Shown here: positions 1-6,289 of the stretch, one piece after another
Position numbering within the stretch: position 1 is the stretch's first letter
Layout: each line of letters begins with the position of its first letter
Assembly: GCA_964413275.1 (NCBI GenBank)
Contig: CAYPSO010000148.1
Location: forward strand, 1 to 8,609
Source of the DNA: JAABRE01 sp964413275
GTDB lineage: Bacteria; Cyanobacteriota; Cyanobacteriia; Cyanobacteriales; JAABRE01
DNA: 8,609 nt
Reading direction: 5' to 3'
Notes under the pieces: model-generated
Databases searched by the model: none
The model's input: only the letters and a program-made list of their open reading frames with translations
Told to the model about the DNA's origin: nothing
Made by a program: the position numbers and the translations under genes

Positions 1-224
1 CAGTGACGGAACAATTAATTCAGAAGTCTTTAGAAAAACTATCCCAAGGAAGAACTGTAATTGCGATCGCTCATCGTTTATCCACTATTGCTAAAGCAGA
101 TAAAGTTGTCGTCTTAGAAAAAGGTAGAGTTGTCGAACAAGGTAGTTATCAAGAACTATTATCCAGAGAAGGAAAGTTGTGGAAGTATCATCAGATGCAG
201 CATAGATCAGCCCAAGTTTCGTAA
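1..224 (+). CDS. ABC exporter ATP-binding domain, C-terminal fragment (5' end outside window)
   Basis: This is the last 73 or so residues of an ATP-binding cassette, open at the left edge. The reading frame runs in from upstream, so the GTG at position 3 is most likely an internal valine and not a start. The segment IAIAHRLSTI contains the H-loop histidine (CAT at 72-74), and the following VVVLEKGRVVEQGSYQELL is the usual end of the nucleotide-binding domain in ABCB/MsbA-type exporters, where membrane and ATPase domains are fused. Walker A, Walker B and the signature motif would lie upstream. The family couples ATP hydrolysis to export of lipids, lipid-linked sugars, peptides or drugs across the inner membrane. 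Its position next to polysaccharide genes suggests an envelope-related exporter, perhaps of the HepA kind, but the substrate cannot be read from this tail. An 89-nt gap separates it from the next gene. Confidence 0.9.
   Translation, partial: VTEQLIQKSLEKLSQGRTVIAIAHRLSTIAKADKVVVLEKGRVVEQGSYQELLSREGKLWKYHQMQHRSAQVS
63..70. repeat. HIP1 octamer GCGATCGC
   Basis: One perfect copy of the highly iterated palindrome GCGATCGC lies inside the ABC transporter gene, just before its H-loop histidine codon. This octamer is strongly over-represented in many cyanobacterial genomes and is the main base-level clue to the host group. Shorter GCGATCG cores occur near 5172 and 7133. A single octamer could also arise by chance, so it is supporting evidence only. 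Confidence 0.7.
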
Positions 225-313
225 TCTTTCAAGCAAATTAACTCTGTTTATCTAAAAAACTTTGAAAAATTTGAGGCTAATTTATTTTTAATTTCTTCTA
301 ATAGAAAAAAGTC

Positions 314-1180
314 ATGAAAAATATAGATAATTTTATTTTAATAATCGGCTCAATGAAATCTGGTACAACCAGTATATTTAATTATTTATCTCAACATCCA
401 CAAATTGCTGGATCAAGAAGAAAAGAGCCAAATTTCTTTTCTGATGATGAGAATTGGAACAAAGGATTTGAATGGTACTTACAAGAATGGCAAGACTGGA
501 ATCCCCAAAAACACAAAATAGCTCTTGAAGCTACTATTAACTATACTAAATATCCAATCTATCCCAATGTCGCGGAAAGAATATATCAGCTTAGAAATAA
601 AGCGGATTTCAAGTTTATCTATGTAGTTAGAAATCCCCTTGAGAGAATTGAATCACAATACACTTATGAACTAGGTTCAAACAGAGCTGATAAAATTAAA
701 AAGTTTTCCGATGGCGATCTGGAAATTGAAGCAGAATTCATTGAAACTTCAAAATATGCCAGACAAATCAAGGAATACTACAAGTATTTTCCTGAAGAAA
801 ATATACTTTTGCTAGATTTTGAAGACTTTAAGTGTGATAATATTGGCACTTTAAGAAAAATTATTAAATTTCTGGGGCTAAGTGATAACTACGAGTTTCA
901 GAATTTAAACGTCATTCATAATCAAACTAAAAATAGAATCATAGATGACAAGTTATGGCGTTCTTTTAGACAAATCAAGCCACTAAGAAAGGTAGTCAAT
1001 CGAACAGTACCAGAAAGTACTAAGCAGGCAATTCATAGCTTATTTGGTAAAAAAGTGACTAGTAATTTTAAACTTTCTTCCCAGCAGAGAGAGCTTGTGT
1101 TATGCGAACTTAAAGAAGACTTATTAGAGCTTAAAACTAAGTATAATTTTGATTTATCTACATGGAAAATATACCTTTGA
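314..1180 (+). CDS. PAPS-dependent sulfotransferase (sulfotransferase paralogue 1)
   Basis: This 288-residue protein fits the size of a single-domain carbohydrate sulfotransferase, which moves a sulfuryl group from PAPS to a hydroxyl or amine of its acceptor. The 5'-phosphosulfate loop is GSMKSGTTS at 12-20, with K15 as the expected sulfate-contacting lysine. KEPNFFS at 37-43 matches the position where heparan-sulfate-type enzymes carry their catalytic glutamate (E38 here). FIYVVRNPLERIESQY at 101-116 is the 3'-phosphate site, with R106 and S114 spaced as in the family. There is no signal peptide or membrane anchor, so it should act in the cytoplasm, probably on nucleotide-sugar- or lipid-linked intermediates; the acceptor is unknown. 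The ATG at 314 has only a poor A-rich leader (GAAAAAAG), yet it sits the right distance ahead of the P-loop. The N-terminus closely matches the gene at 5398. Confidence 0.88.
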   Translation: MKNIDNFILIIGSMKSGTTSIFNYLSQHPQIAGSRRKEPNFFSDDENWNKGFEWYLQEWQDWNPQKHKIALEATINYTKYPIYPNVAERIYQLRNKADFKFIYVVRNPLERIESQYTYELGSNRADKIKKFSDGDLEIEAEFIETSKYARQIKEYYKYFPEENILLLDFEDFKCDNIGTLRKIIKFLGLSDNYEFQNLNVIHNQTKNRIIDDKLWRSFRQIKPLRKVVNRTVPESTKQAIHSLFGKKVTSNFKLSSQQRELVLCELKEDLLELKTKYNFDLSTWKIYL

Positions 1181-1317
1181 CAATTACTACCTTTTAAAAG
1201 GAATAGAAAAATAAATGTTGGATGATAAGAGTTCTAATTTAAAAAAGCAATCATAATTTTTCAAGTTAGAATCAAGCACAAATACTAGCTAGCACAGTAA
1301 AATTCACGGAGCGAAAA
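1181..1317 (+). other. Intergenic gap before the methyltransferase gene
   Basis: This 137-base gap is the longest without a gene. It starts with the perfect palindrome CCTTTTAAAAGG (1190-1201), continues as AT-rich sequence with a distant TTCTAA/TTAGAA inverted pair (1232-1237 and 1266-1271) and a CTAGCTAG palindrome (1285-1292), and ends with a good ribosome binding site. No convincing promoter hexamer pair or T-tailed terminator was found. Confidence 0.5.
1308..1311 (+). promoter_or_regulatory. Ribosome binding site of the methyltransferase gene
   Basis: GGAG lies six bases upstream of the ATG at 1318. It is the clearest Shine-Dalgarno sequence in the left half of the window and supports this start codon. 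Confidence 0.65.
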
Positions 1318-2070
1318 ATGGAACTAGTTAAAGATATGATTCGAGTTTATGAAGAATATGCTAGCACTAACGACGATAACGACATTATTGAACTAGTCAA
1401 TAGCACTCCAATTGAAAGAAAGGTAGAGGCTTTTAACATTTATAAAAAATACTTAGTTGGAAAAAGCTGCTTTTTAGATTGGGGATGTAAACATGGTCAT
1501 GCTGGCTATATGATCAACTCTTACTTAAGAAACCCAGTTGAAATTCACGGATGTGATATCAGAAAAGGAAAATATTCAATTTTTTCTGAAAAAGCAAACT
1601 TAAAATATAGCCAGCTAGAACACTATTATAAGCTGCCATATGAAGATGATTATTTTGATGTAGTGGTTGGTAATGGTGTTTTAGAACATGCAGCCGATGA
1701 TAGTGAGTCTTTGAAAGAACTATACCGCGTTATCAAACCAGATGGCTATTTGATTATTACTTTTCTACCAAATTCCTGGTCATATACTGAATTTGCTAGT
1801 CGTGTGATCAAACATGGAGCTCATCGAAGAATATATTCTTTGAAAGAAATCAAGAAAATGCTTCTGCATCGAGGCTTCGTTACAGTTGATAGTGGATATC
1901 ATCAAGTAATACCTTCATTAATTAGTTTATCAAAAATCAAGCAAATTCAATTTTTGTATCCAATATTAATTAATCTCTATAAAATAAACAAATATTTGGA
2001 TAAGTTACCTCTGATAAACAAGTTGGCAGCTAACATATATGTTGTAAGCCAAAAAAAAAGTTGGATGTAA
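1318..2070 (+). CDS. Class I SAM-dependent methyltransferase (Methyltransf_11-like)
   Basis: This 250-residue protein has the Rossmann-like methyltransferase signature. Motif I is FLDWGCKHGHAG at 52-63, a variant of the usual DxGxGxG with cysteine, lysine and histidine in the loop. The acidic residue after beta-2 is D80 in HGCDIRKG. LPYEDDYFDVVVGNGVLEH at 106-124 is the post-motif segment that ends in the typical LEH. RVIKPDGYLIITFLP at 137-151 is the motif III region. The C-terminal 50 residues are basic and hydrophobic, as in sugar-cluster methyltransferases, but show no clear membrane helix. The likely role is O- or N-methylation of a sugar or lipid-linked intermediate in the cytoplasm; the acceptor cannot be deduced. 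It lies between a sulfotransferase and a polysaccharide polymerase-like gene, which favours glycan decoration over small-molecule metabolism. The start is supported by GGAG at 1308. Confidence 0.88.
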   Translation: MELVKDMIRVYEEYASTNDDNDIIELVNSTPIERKVEAFNIYKKYLVGKSCFLDWGCKHGHAGYMINSYLRNPVEIHGCDIRKGKYSIFSEKANLKYSQLEHYYKLPYEDDYFDVVVGNGVLEHAADDSESLKELYRVIKPDGYLIITFLPNSWSYTEFASRVIKHGAHRRIYSLKEIKKMLLHRGFVTVDSGYHQVIPSLISLSKIKQIQFLYPILINLYKINKYLDKLPLINKLAANIYVVSQKKSWM

Positions 2071-2081
2071 GTGATAAAAAG

Positions 2082-2108
2082 TGGTCAAACTCGCGTAAAC
2101 CTTATAAT
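2082..2108 (+). promoter_or_regulatory. Candidate sigma-70 promoter for the polymerase-like gene
   Basis: TATAAT at 2103-2108 is a perfect -10 hexamer, about 57 bases before the GTG start at 2165. The best -35 candidate is TGGTCA at 2082-2087, four of six matches to TTGACA with a short 15-base spacer, so the -35 is weak and may need an activator. The box lies between the arms of the inverted repeat at 2084-2124. In AT-rich DNA a chance TATAAT is possible, so this remains a moderate call. Confidence 0.4.
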
Positions 2109-2124
2109 GTTTCATAAGTTTGAC
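2084..2124. repeat. Inverted repeat with nested hairpin upstream of the polymerase-like gene
   Basis: GTCAAACT (2084-2091) is repeated as its exact complement AGTTTGAC (2117-2124), with start-to-start distance 33 bp. Inside the pair is a second, competing stem: CTTAT (2101-2105) with ATAAG (2114-2118), extendable by AAA/TTT with one bulged C. The two stems share bases 2117-2118 and more, so they cannot both form fully. There is no T-run after the right arm, so it is not a standard terminator. It could be an operator with two half-sites or a leader RNA fold. Confidence 0.5.
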
Positions 2125-2164
2125 TGAGATAGATTAAATAAGATTTAGCTTGAAATAATAATTT

Positions 2165-3607
2165 GTGTTAAACCTATCCGCTAAAAAGTTTTCTTTACTG
2201 CCACAACCTAGATCTGCCTGGTTGGCTATATTTGGATTTATATTTATATCATTCATGCTACTTGCTACGGGAATAAATGTTTTACTTAATTTATTTTTCC
2301 CCTTAGTAGCATTTGTCATTGCTGTGTTTTTATATTTTCGCACTCCTGTTCTTTATGTTGGTTTTACTTGGTGGTTATGGTTTTTAACTCCCTTGATTCG
2401 CCGCTTATCTGATTGGAGAGGTAATGTATATACTGAACCAAGTCCAATTTTGTTAACACCTTTTTTGGTAACTCTAGTCTCAATTATTACTTTTTGGCAG
2501 ATGTTGCCCAAAATTTCTCGGCAAGCAGGATTGTCATTTCTATTGTCTTTTGCAGCTATTGCCTATGGTATTGTCGTTGGTTTAATCTTCAGGGAGCCAA
2601 AAGAACTAATAATTAACTCCCTAAATTGGCTTGTTCCCGTTACATTTGGATTTCATTTGTATGCCAACTGGCGCAAATATCCCCTTTATCGCCAGAACAT
2701 GCAGAAAGTTTTCTTATGGGGTGTTTTGATTATGGGAGTGTACGGCGTGATCCAGTTTTGTACCTCTCCTCCGTGGGATACTTATTGGTTATTTAAAGCT
2801 GGATTCAATACTGGTAGTGCCACCAACGTACACAAGCTAGATACTATAAAGGCTTTCAGTATTAATGTCTGGAGTACTATGACTTCAAATAGACCTTTTG
2901 GTACTGTAATGATGGCAGGGTTAGTTTTGCTGCTGGTGAATGAGTTCAAAGGCATCTGGAGCATTCCAGCAACAATTTTCGGCTACTTGTCATTCCTACT
3001 GGCAAGAAAACGTATCACATGGCTAAGTTGGCTGATAGCAATATTCTTGTTACTTAGCTCCTTAAAATCTCAGACGCGAAAACGTATCATCACTGGCATA
3101 ATTGCTTTGTTTGTGCTTTTAATTCCTTTATCTAATATTGAACCATTTTCAGAATTTATCTATTCTCGCTTTGAAACTTTTTCTGAGTTAGAAAGTGATG
3201 GTAGTGCTAATGCAAGATTAGAAACATATCGGAATTTTAGCGATGATGCGCTCAGCAGTTTTGTTGGTCAGGGTATTGGTGGCGCAACATATGACAGCGG
3301 TATCATATCCTCGCTGTTGGATATTGGCTGGCTAGGCACAATTTTTTATTTTGGTGGTGTATTGTTGCTTTTTGCTAGTGTTTATCAAAATGCCAGGGTT
3401 AGTTCAGATCCTTTCATTAGTGCGGCTCGCGCTATTAGCCTTAGTGTTTTTGTGCAAATTCCGCTTGGTAGATCTCATGTTCAAGCCCAAGGTCTAATTT
3501 TATGGGGATTTTTAAGCATGGCAGTTGCGGGTCAAAAGTATTATCTGTATCGATACAAAGACCCTGATCCAGTTGATGAGAACTTTAAGAGTTCTTATTT
3601 CATCTAG
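2165..3607 (+). CDS. Polytopic membrane protein, Wzy / O-antigen ligase-like polysaccharide polymerase
   Basis: This 480-residue protein is dominated by hydrophobic helices, at roughly 18-38, 40-58, 62-78, 97-113, 122-142, 152-165, 182-198, 245-260, 265-300 (probably two), 308-322, 386-406, 420-434 and 442-457. That size and profile fit the Wzy/WaaL superfamily, which polymerises or transfers lipid-linked glycans on the outer face of the inner membrane. The region ARLETYRNFSDDALSSF at 350-366, followed by GQGIGG at 368-373 and LLDIGWLGTIFY at 384-395, resembles the Wzy_C layout of an external loop with a conserved arginine, a G.G.G turn and the next helix. Longer polar loops at 78-95, 200-245 and 325-380 could hold the active site. 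The start is GTG at 2165: a TAA at 2159 closes the frame upstream and no ATG occurs before residue 31, although no clear Shine-Dalgarno is present. Such proteins diverge fast, so polymerase versus ligase cannot be separated. Confidence 0.8.
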   Translation: MLNLSAKKFSLLPQPRSAWLAIFGFIFISFMLLATGINVLLNLFFPLVAFVIAVFLYFRTPVLYVGFTWWLWFLTPLIRRLSDWRGNVYTEPSPILLTPFLVTLVSIITFWQMLPKISRQAGLSFLLSFAAIAYGIVVGLIFREPKELIINSLNWLVPVTFGFHLYANWRKYPLYRQNMQKVFLWGVLIMGVYGVIQFCTSPPWDTYWLFKAGFNTGSATNVHKLDTIKAFSINVWSTMTSNRPFGTVMMAGLVLLLVNEFKGIWSIPATIFGYLSFLLARKRITWLSWLIAIFLLLSSLKSQTRKRIITGIIALFVLLIPLSNIEPFSEFIYSRFETFSELESDGSANARLETYRNFSDDALSSFVGQGIGGATYDSGIISSLLDIGWLGTIFYFGGVLLLFASVYQNARVSSDPFISAARAISLSVFVQIPLGRSHVQAQGLILWGFLSMAVAGQKYYLYRYKDPDPVDENFKSSYFI

Positions 3608-3643
3608 TGCAAATTGTGTAGTCAAGAATAAGGGTAAAGCAAA

Positions 3644-4426
3644 ATGTTCGATCTAATCTGGAAAATGCAACGTAGTTCTCTAATGAGTTCAATTAGGAAA
3701 TTGAGCTTTTCATATCGCTCGATAGTTTCTTCAAACTCCGCTTATTGGCTTTTGTATCAGCCATATATTTGGTGGGGCAAGATGAAGATGAAAGCCGTGG
3801 GAATAGAACCTAAAGAAAGAGTTGTAAGACCAAAGACAGAACTGGTTATAGATGGTTTTCAAGGCTCGGCCAATAGTTTTGCTACTAAAGCATTTAAAGA
3901 TTGTCAAACCAAGAGCGTTGAACTTTCTCATCATATGCATTCACCAACGCAAATAGTTAAAGCAATAAAACAAGGTGTTCCAGTATTATTAACCTTGAGA
4001 GACCCAATTGGTGCAGTTTTGTCTCTTACTAGTCGCTGGCCTCATCTTTCTGTTACTCAAGGATTGAAAAGTTATATTAGATTCTATTCTCGAATTGAAC
4101 CTTATGTTGACCAATGTGTCGTTAGCACTTTTGAGCAAACAATTAATCATTTAGACCAAATAATCACTCAGATAAATAATCAGTTTGGCACAGATTTCGA
4201 TCTAGTTGATGTTGAGCAAGCTAATGCTGACTATAAGACCAGAAAGTCAAACATAAACTATGAATCTGAAATTAAGTTAAACCGAAAGCTAATTAAGGAG
4301 CAGAAGAAAGCTGAGTTTTCACAAGAAATTAATCTTCCATTATTAGAACGGGCAAAAGCCATTTATAATGCGCTGTACAAAAATTCTTCAAACACGGCTT
4401 TTGCCTCAAGTAAATTCAATGATTAA
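3644..4426 (+). CDS. Divergent sulfotransferase-like protein with degenerate PAPS loop
   Basis: I do not recognise this 260-residue protein as a named family, but it keeps the sulfotransferase plan. ELVIDGFQGSANSFATKAF at 66-84 aligns with the beta-strand, P-loop and helix of PAPS enzymes (GxPRSGTTF). In it, G74 replaces the basic residue, A76 the glycine and N77 the first threonine, and S78 keeps a hydroxyl. VLLTLRDPIGAVLSL at 114-128 matches the 3'-phosphate site, with R119 and S127 at the normal R-x7-S spacing. The C-terminal part (205-245) is highly charged and helical. The first 45 residues are basic and aromatic (YWLLYQPYIWWGKMKMK at 34-50) and might touch a membrane, but no signal peptide is evident. 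It may be a low-activity enzyme, use another phosphate donor, or act as a partner of the next gene, whose start lies within its last codons. AGGG at 3631-3634 supports the ATG at 3644. Confidence 0.7.
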   Translation: MFDLIWKMQRSSLMSSIRKLSFSYRSIVSSNSAYWLLYQPYIWWGKMKMKAVGIEPKERVVRPKTELVIDGFQGSANSFATKAFKDCQTKSVELSHHMHSPTQIVKAIKQGVPVLLTLRDPIGAVLSLTSRWPHLSVTQGLKSYIRFYSRIEPYVDQCVVSTFEQTINHLDQIITQINNQFGTDFDLVDVEQANADYKTRKSNINYESEIKLNRKLIKEQKKAEFSQEINLPLLERAKAIYNALYKNSSNTAFASSKFND

Positions 4427-5381
4427 ATTAGCAGTAAACAAGATTAATAATTGGATTTTTGTTACAGGAGTGCCACGTAGTGGAACTACTTTTGTAGGGA
4501 TGACTTTAAGTTTACCTAAAGAAGTAGATTATATACACGAACCTTTTAATCCTATGTGCGGAATGCCTGGTGTGGATAAATGGTATCGTTATATAAGTTC
4601 TGATTTGTATACACTTGAGAGTAAAGATTATCATCAACTGACTCAATCTATTTTCAACTATGATTTTAGTTTGAAAAATAATGTGCCTTCTACGGATAGT
4701 TATTGGAGAAAAGTTTTGAAACATTTTCTTGGTAGCCGGGGTCCTTATTATTTAAGGTTAGCCAAGCTAAATATATTTCATCAGACAGCGATTATTAAAG
4801 ATCCAATTGCTAGCCTGTTAACTGAATACTTATATGATAACTTTCAAGTAAAGCCTGTAATTGTTATCAAACATCCTGTGTCCTTCATTGCCAGTCTAAA
4901 AAGAGTAAATTTTTGGCCTCATCCCGATAAATTAAAAGATCAAAAATATTTAATTAAAGATTATTTTGCTGATGAGCAAGATTTTTTAGATCAAGACTTG
5001 TCAAATCGAGTAGTAGCAGCGGCAGTTTTTTGGCGAATCATTTATAAAGTACTGTTAGCTCAAGCAGAACAGCATCCAGATTGGCAGGTAGTTACCCATG
5101 AAAAGCTTAGTCAGGAGCCAGTAGCCACCTTTAGAAGTTTATATCAATCATTAGCAATCCCTTGGTCAGGTGCGATCGAGCAGAAGATAGTTAACCAGAC
5201 GCAAAAAGGTAGTTCCACTGATGCCAGAAAAGGAGTGGTGCAGGACTTTCAAAGAAATAGCGCGGACATTTTTCAGACCCGCCGCGATTCAATTTCATTG
5301 GTAGAAAGAGAGGAAATATTTGAGATAGTTAGTGATGTAGCCTTAAAAGTTTACAGTAAAGAAAGTTTTGCTATATATTGA
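4419..5381 (+). CDS. Sulfotransferase family protein (paralogue 2)
   Basis: This protein has 320 residues from the chosen start. WIFVTGVPRSGTTFVGMTL at 12-30 is a full 5'-phosphosulfate loop with basic residue R20. IHEPFNP at 39-45 supplies an acidic residue (E41) near where other members carry the catalytic base. VIVIKHPVSFIASLKRV at 147-163 is the 3'-phosphate site, with K151 in place of the usual arginine and S159 eight residues on. The C-terminal segment 255-290 is basic, typical of the PAPS-contacting loop. It is predicted to be cytoplasmic and to sulfate a sugar, acceptor unknown. I chose the ATG at 4419 because it overlaps the previous stop by 8 nt, suggesting translational coupling, and leaves a normal lead into the P-loop. 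The in-frame ATG at 4368 would add 17 residues (MRCTKILQTRLLPQVNS) that look like read-through of the previous gene. It is more distant from the paralogues at 314 and 5398. Confidence 0.85.
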   Translation: MIKLAVNKINNWIFVTGVPRSGTTFVGMTLSLPKEVDYIHEPFNPMCGMPGVDKWYRYISSDLYTLESKDYHQLTQSIFNYDFSLKNNVPSTDSYWRKVLKHFLGSRGPYYLRLAKLNIFHQTAIIKDPIASLLTEYLYDNFQVKPVIVIKHPVSFIASLKRVNFWPHPDKLKDQKYLIKDYFADEQDFLDQDLSNRVVAAAVFWRIIYKVLLAQAEQHPDWQVVTHEKLSQEPVATFRSLYQSLAIPWSGAIEQKIVNQTQKGSSTDARKGVVQDFQRNSADIFQTRRDSISLVEREEIFEIVSDVALKVYSKESFAIY

Positions 5382-5387
5382 GGATAG

Positions 5388-5391
5388 AAGG
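5388..5391 (+). promoter_or_regulatory. Ribosome binding site deciding the start at 5398
   Basis: AAGG, within AGAAGG at 5386-5391, lies six bases before the ATG at 5398. It favours that start over the in-frame ATG at 5368, which lies inside the preceding coding sequence. A GAGG at 5380-5383 overlaps the previous stop codon. Confidence 0.6.
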
Positions 5392-5397
5392 TTAAAA

Positions 5398-6237
5398 ATG
5401 AACAATAATTTTGCGTTAATTATAGGAGCGATGAAAAGTGGAACAACTAGTTTGTTTTACTATCTTACTGAACACCCACAAATAGCTGAGATAAGGAATA
5501 AAGAACCCCACTTTTTCTCTTATGAAGCCAACTTTGCTAAGGGAATGGAATGGTACAAAAATATGTGGGATTGGCAGCCAACAAACTGTATTGCTTTAGA
5601 AGCATCTACCACCTATGCAATGTATCCCAAATATGGCAATGTAGCTGCAAGAATTGCTAGTGTGAAAGATGCCGATTTTAAATTTATTTATATAATAAGA
5701 CATCCTTTTGCTCGAGTCAAATCCCACATCAGACATTTGATATCGGACGGATTTCAGAATGAGATTGCTATTAGTGAAGAGCATTTATCTTATACAGAAT
5801 ATGCCAAACAATTAGACTTGTATTGTGAATTATTCAGTAGAGAAAAAATACACATCATGTTTTTGGAAGATTTGCAGAACAATCCTCAAGAACAATTATT
5901 TAAAATTTGTCAGTTTCTCTCCATCGATCCTAATTATGAATTTAGGCGAATTAATACAGTACGGAACAGCAGAGATACTCTGAATATTAATCCTCGGATG
6001 CGCAACTTATATAAAAACTCTTCAGTTAAGGCTGTCGGCAGATTAGTGCCACCAGAGATAAGACAAAAATTTTACTCTATTCTCTCCCGTCCAGAGCCTC
6101 TAGAAGTTGTATTATCAGAGCAACACAAAAAAATTATCTGTCAACGTTTACAACCAGATTTTGCAAAGTTAAGGCAAAAGTATGGGATTGATGTCTATCA
6201 AAAATGGGATTTGTCTACAACAAACATTAAACATTAA
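5398..6237 (+). CDS. PAPS-dependent sulfotransferase (sulfotransferase paralogue 3)
   Basis: This is a 279-residue single-domain sulfotransferase. The PAPS loop is GAMKSGTTS at 10-18 with K13. KEPHFFS at 35-41 carries the probable catalytic glutamate E36, and FIYIIRHPFARVKSH at 96-110 carries R101 and S109 of the 3'-phosphate site. Over residues 5-41, 27 of 37 positions match residues 7-43 of the enzyme at 314 by eye, and the shared SxYA-type helix and C-terminal QKYGID/TKYNFD ending indicate that the two are paralogues. Divergence elsewhere, such as the loop after residue 110, suggests different acceptors or positions on the sugar. No membrane or export signal is seen, so a cytoplasmic role is expected. 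It starts 16 nt after the previous gene and is preceded by AAGG, so it is probably co-transcribed with the two genes upstream. Confidence 0.88.
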   Translation: MNNNFALIIGAMKSGTTSLFYYLTEHPQIAEIRNKEPHFFSYEANFAKGMEWYKNMWDWQPTNCIALEASTTYAMYPKYGNVAARIASVKDADFKFIYIIRHPFARVKSHIRHLISDGFQNEIAISEEHLSYTEYAKQLDLYCELFSREKIHIMFLEDLQNNPQEQLFKICQFLSIDPNYEFRRINTVRNSRDTLNINPRMRNLYKNSSVKAVGRLVPPEIRQKFYSILSRPEPLEVVLSEQHKKIICQRLQPDFAKLRQKYGIDVYQKWDLSTTNIKH

Positions 6238-6239
6238 CT

Positions 6240-6259
6240 TCCATGTAAATCCATGCAAA
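6240..6259. repeat. Tandem 10-bp repeat upstream of the exported propeller gene
   Basis: TCCATGTAAA (6240-6249) is followed directly by TCCATGCAAA (6250-6259), nine of ten bases identical. It occupies much of the 52-base gap before the gene at 6290. Two head-to-tail copies one helical turn apart could form a regulator binding site, but a chance or slippage origin is equally possible. No ribosome binding site or clear -10 hexamer is visible after it. Confidence 0.35.
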
Positions 6260-6289
6260 ACATAAAGATAAAAGTAGTTTAGCTATTGT

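Noticed and set aside
225..313. Possible promoter (TTGAAA at 262-267 with TATTTT at 283-288) before the first sulfotransferase
   Set aside because: The spacer is 15 bases and both boxes are the sort expected by chance in such AT-rich sequence.
1190..1201. Perfect palindrome CCTTTTAAAAGG just after the first sulfotransferase gene
   Set aside because: The stem would be only about four base pairs with an AT loop and no T-run follows, so it is too weak for a terminator call.
4368..4418. Upstream start for the second sulfotransferase adding 17 residues
   Set aside because: The extension lies inside the preceding coding sequence, has no supporting ribosome binding site and adds nothing resembling the family N-terminus.
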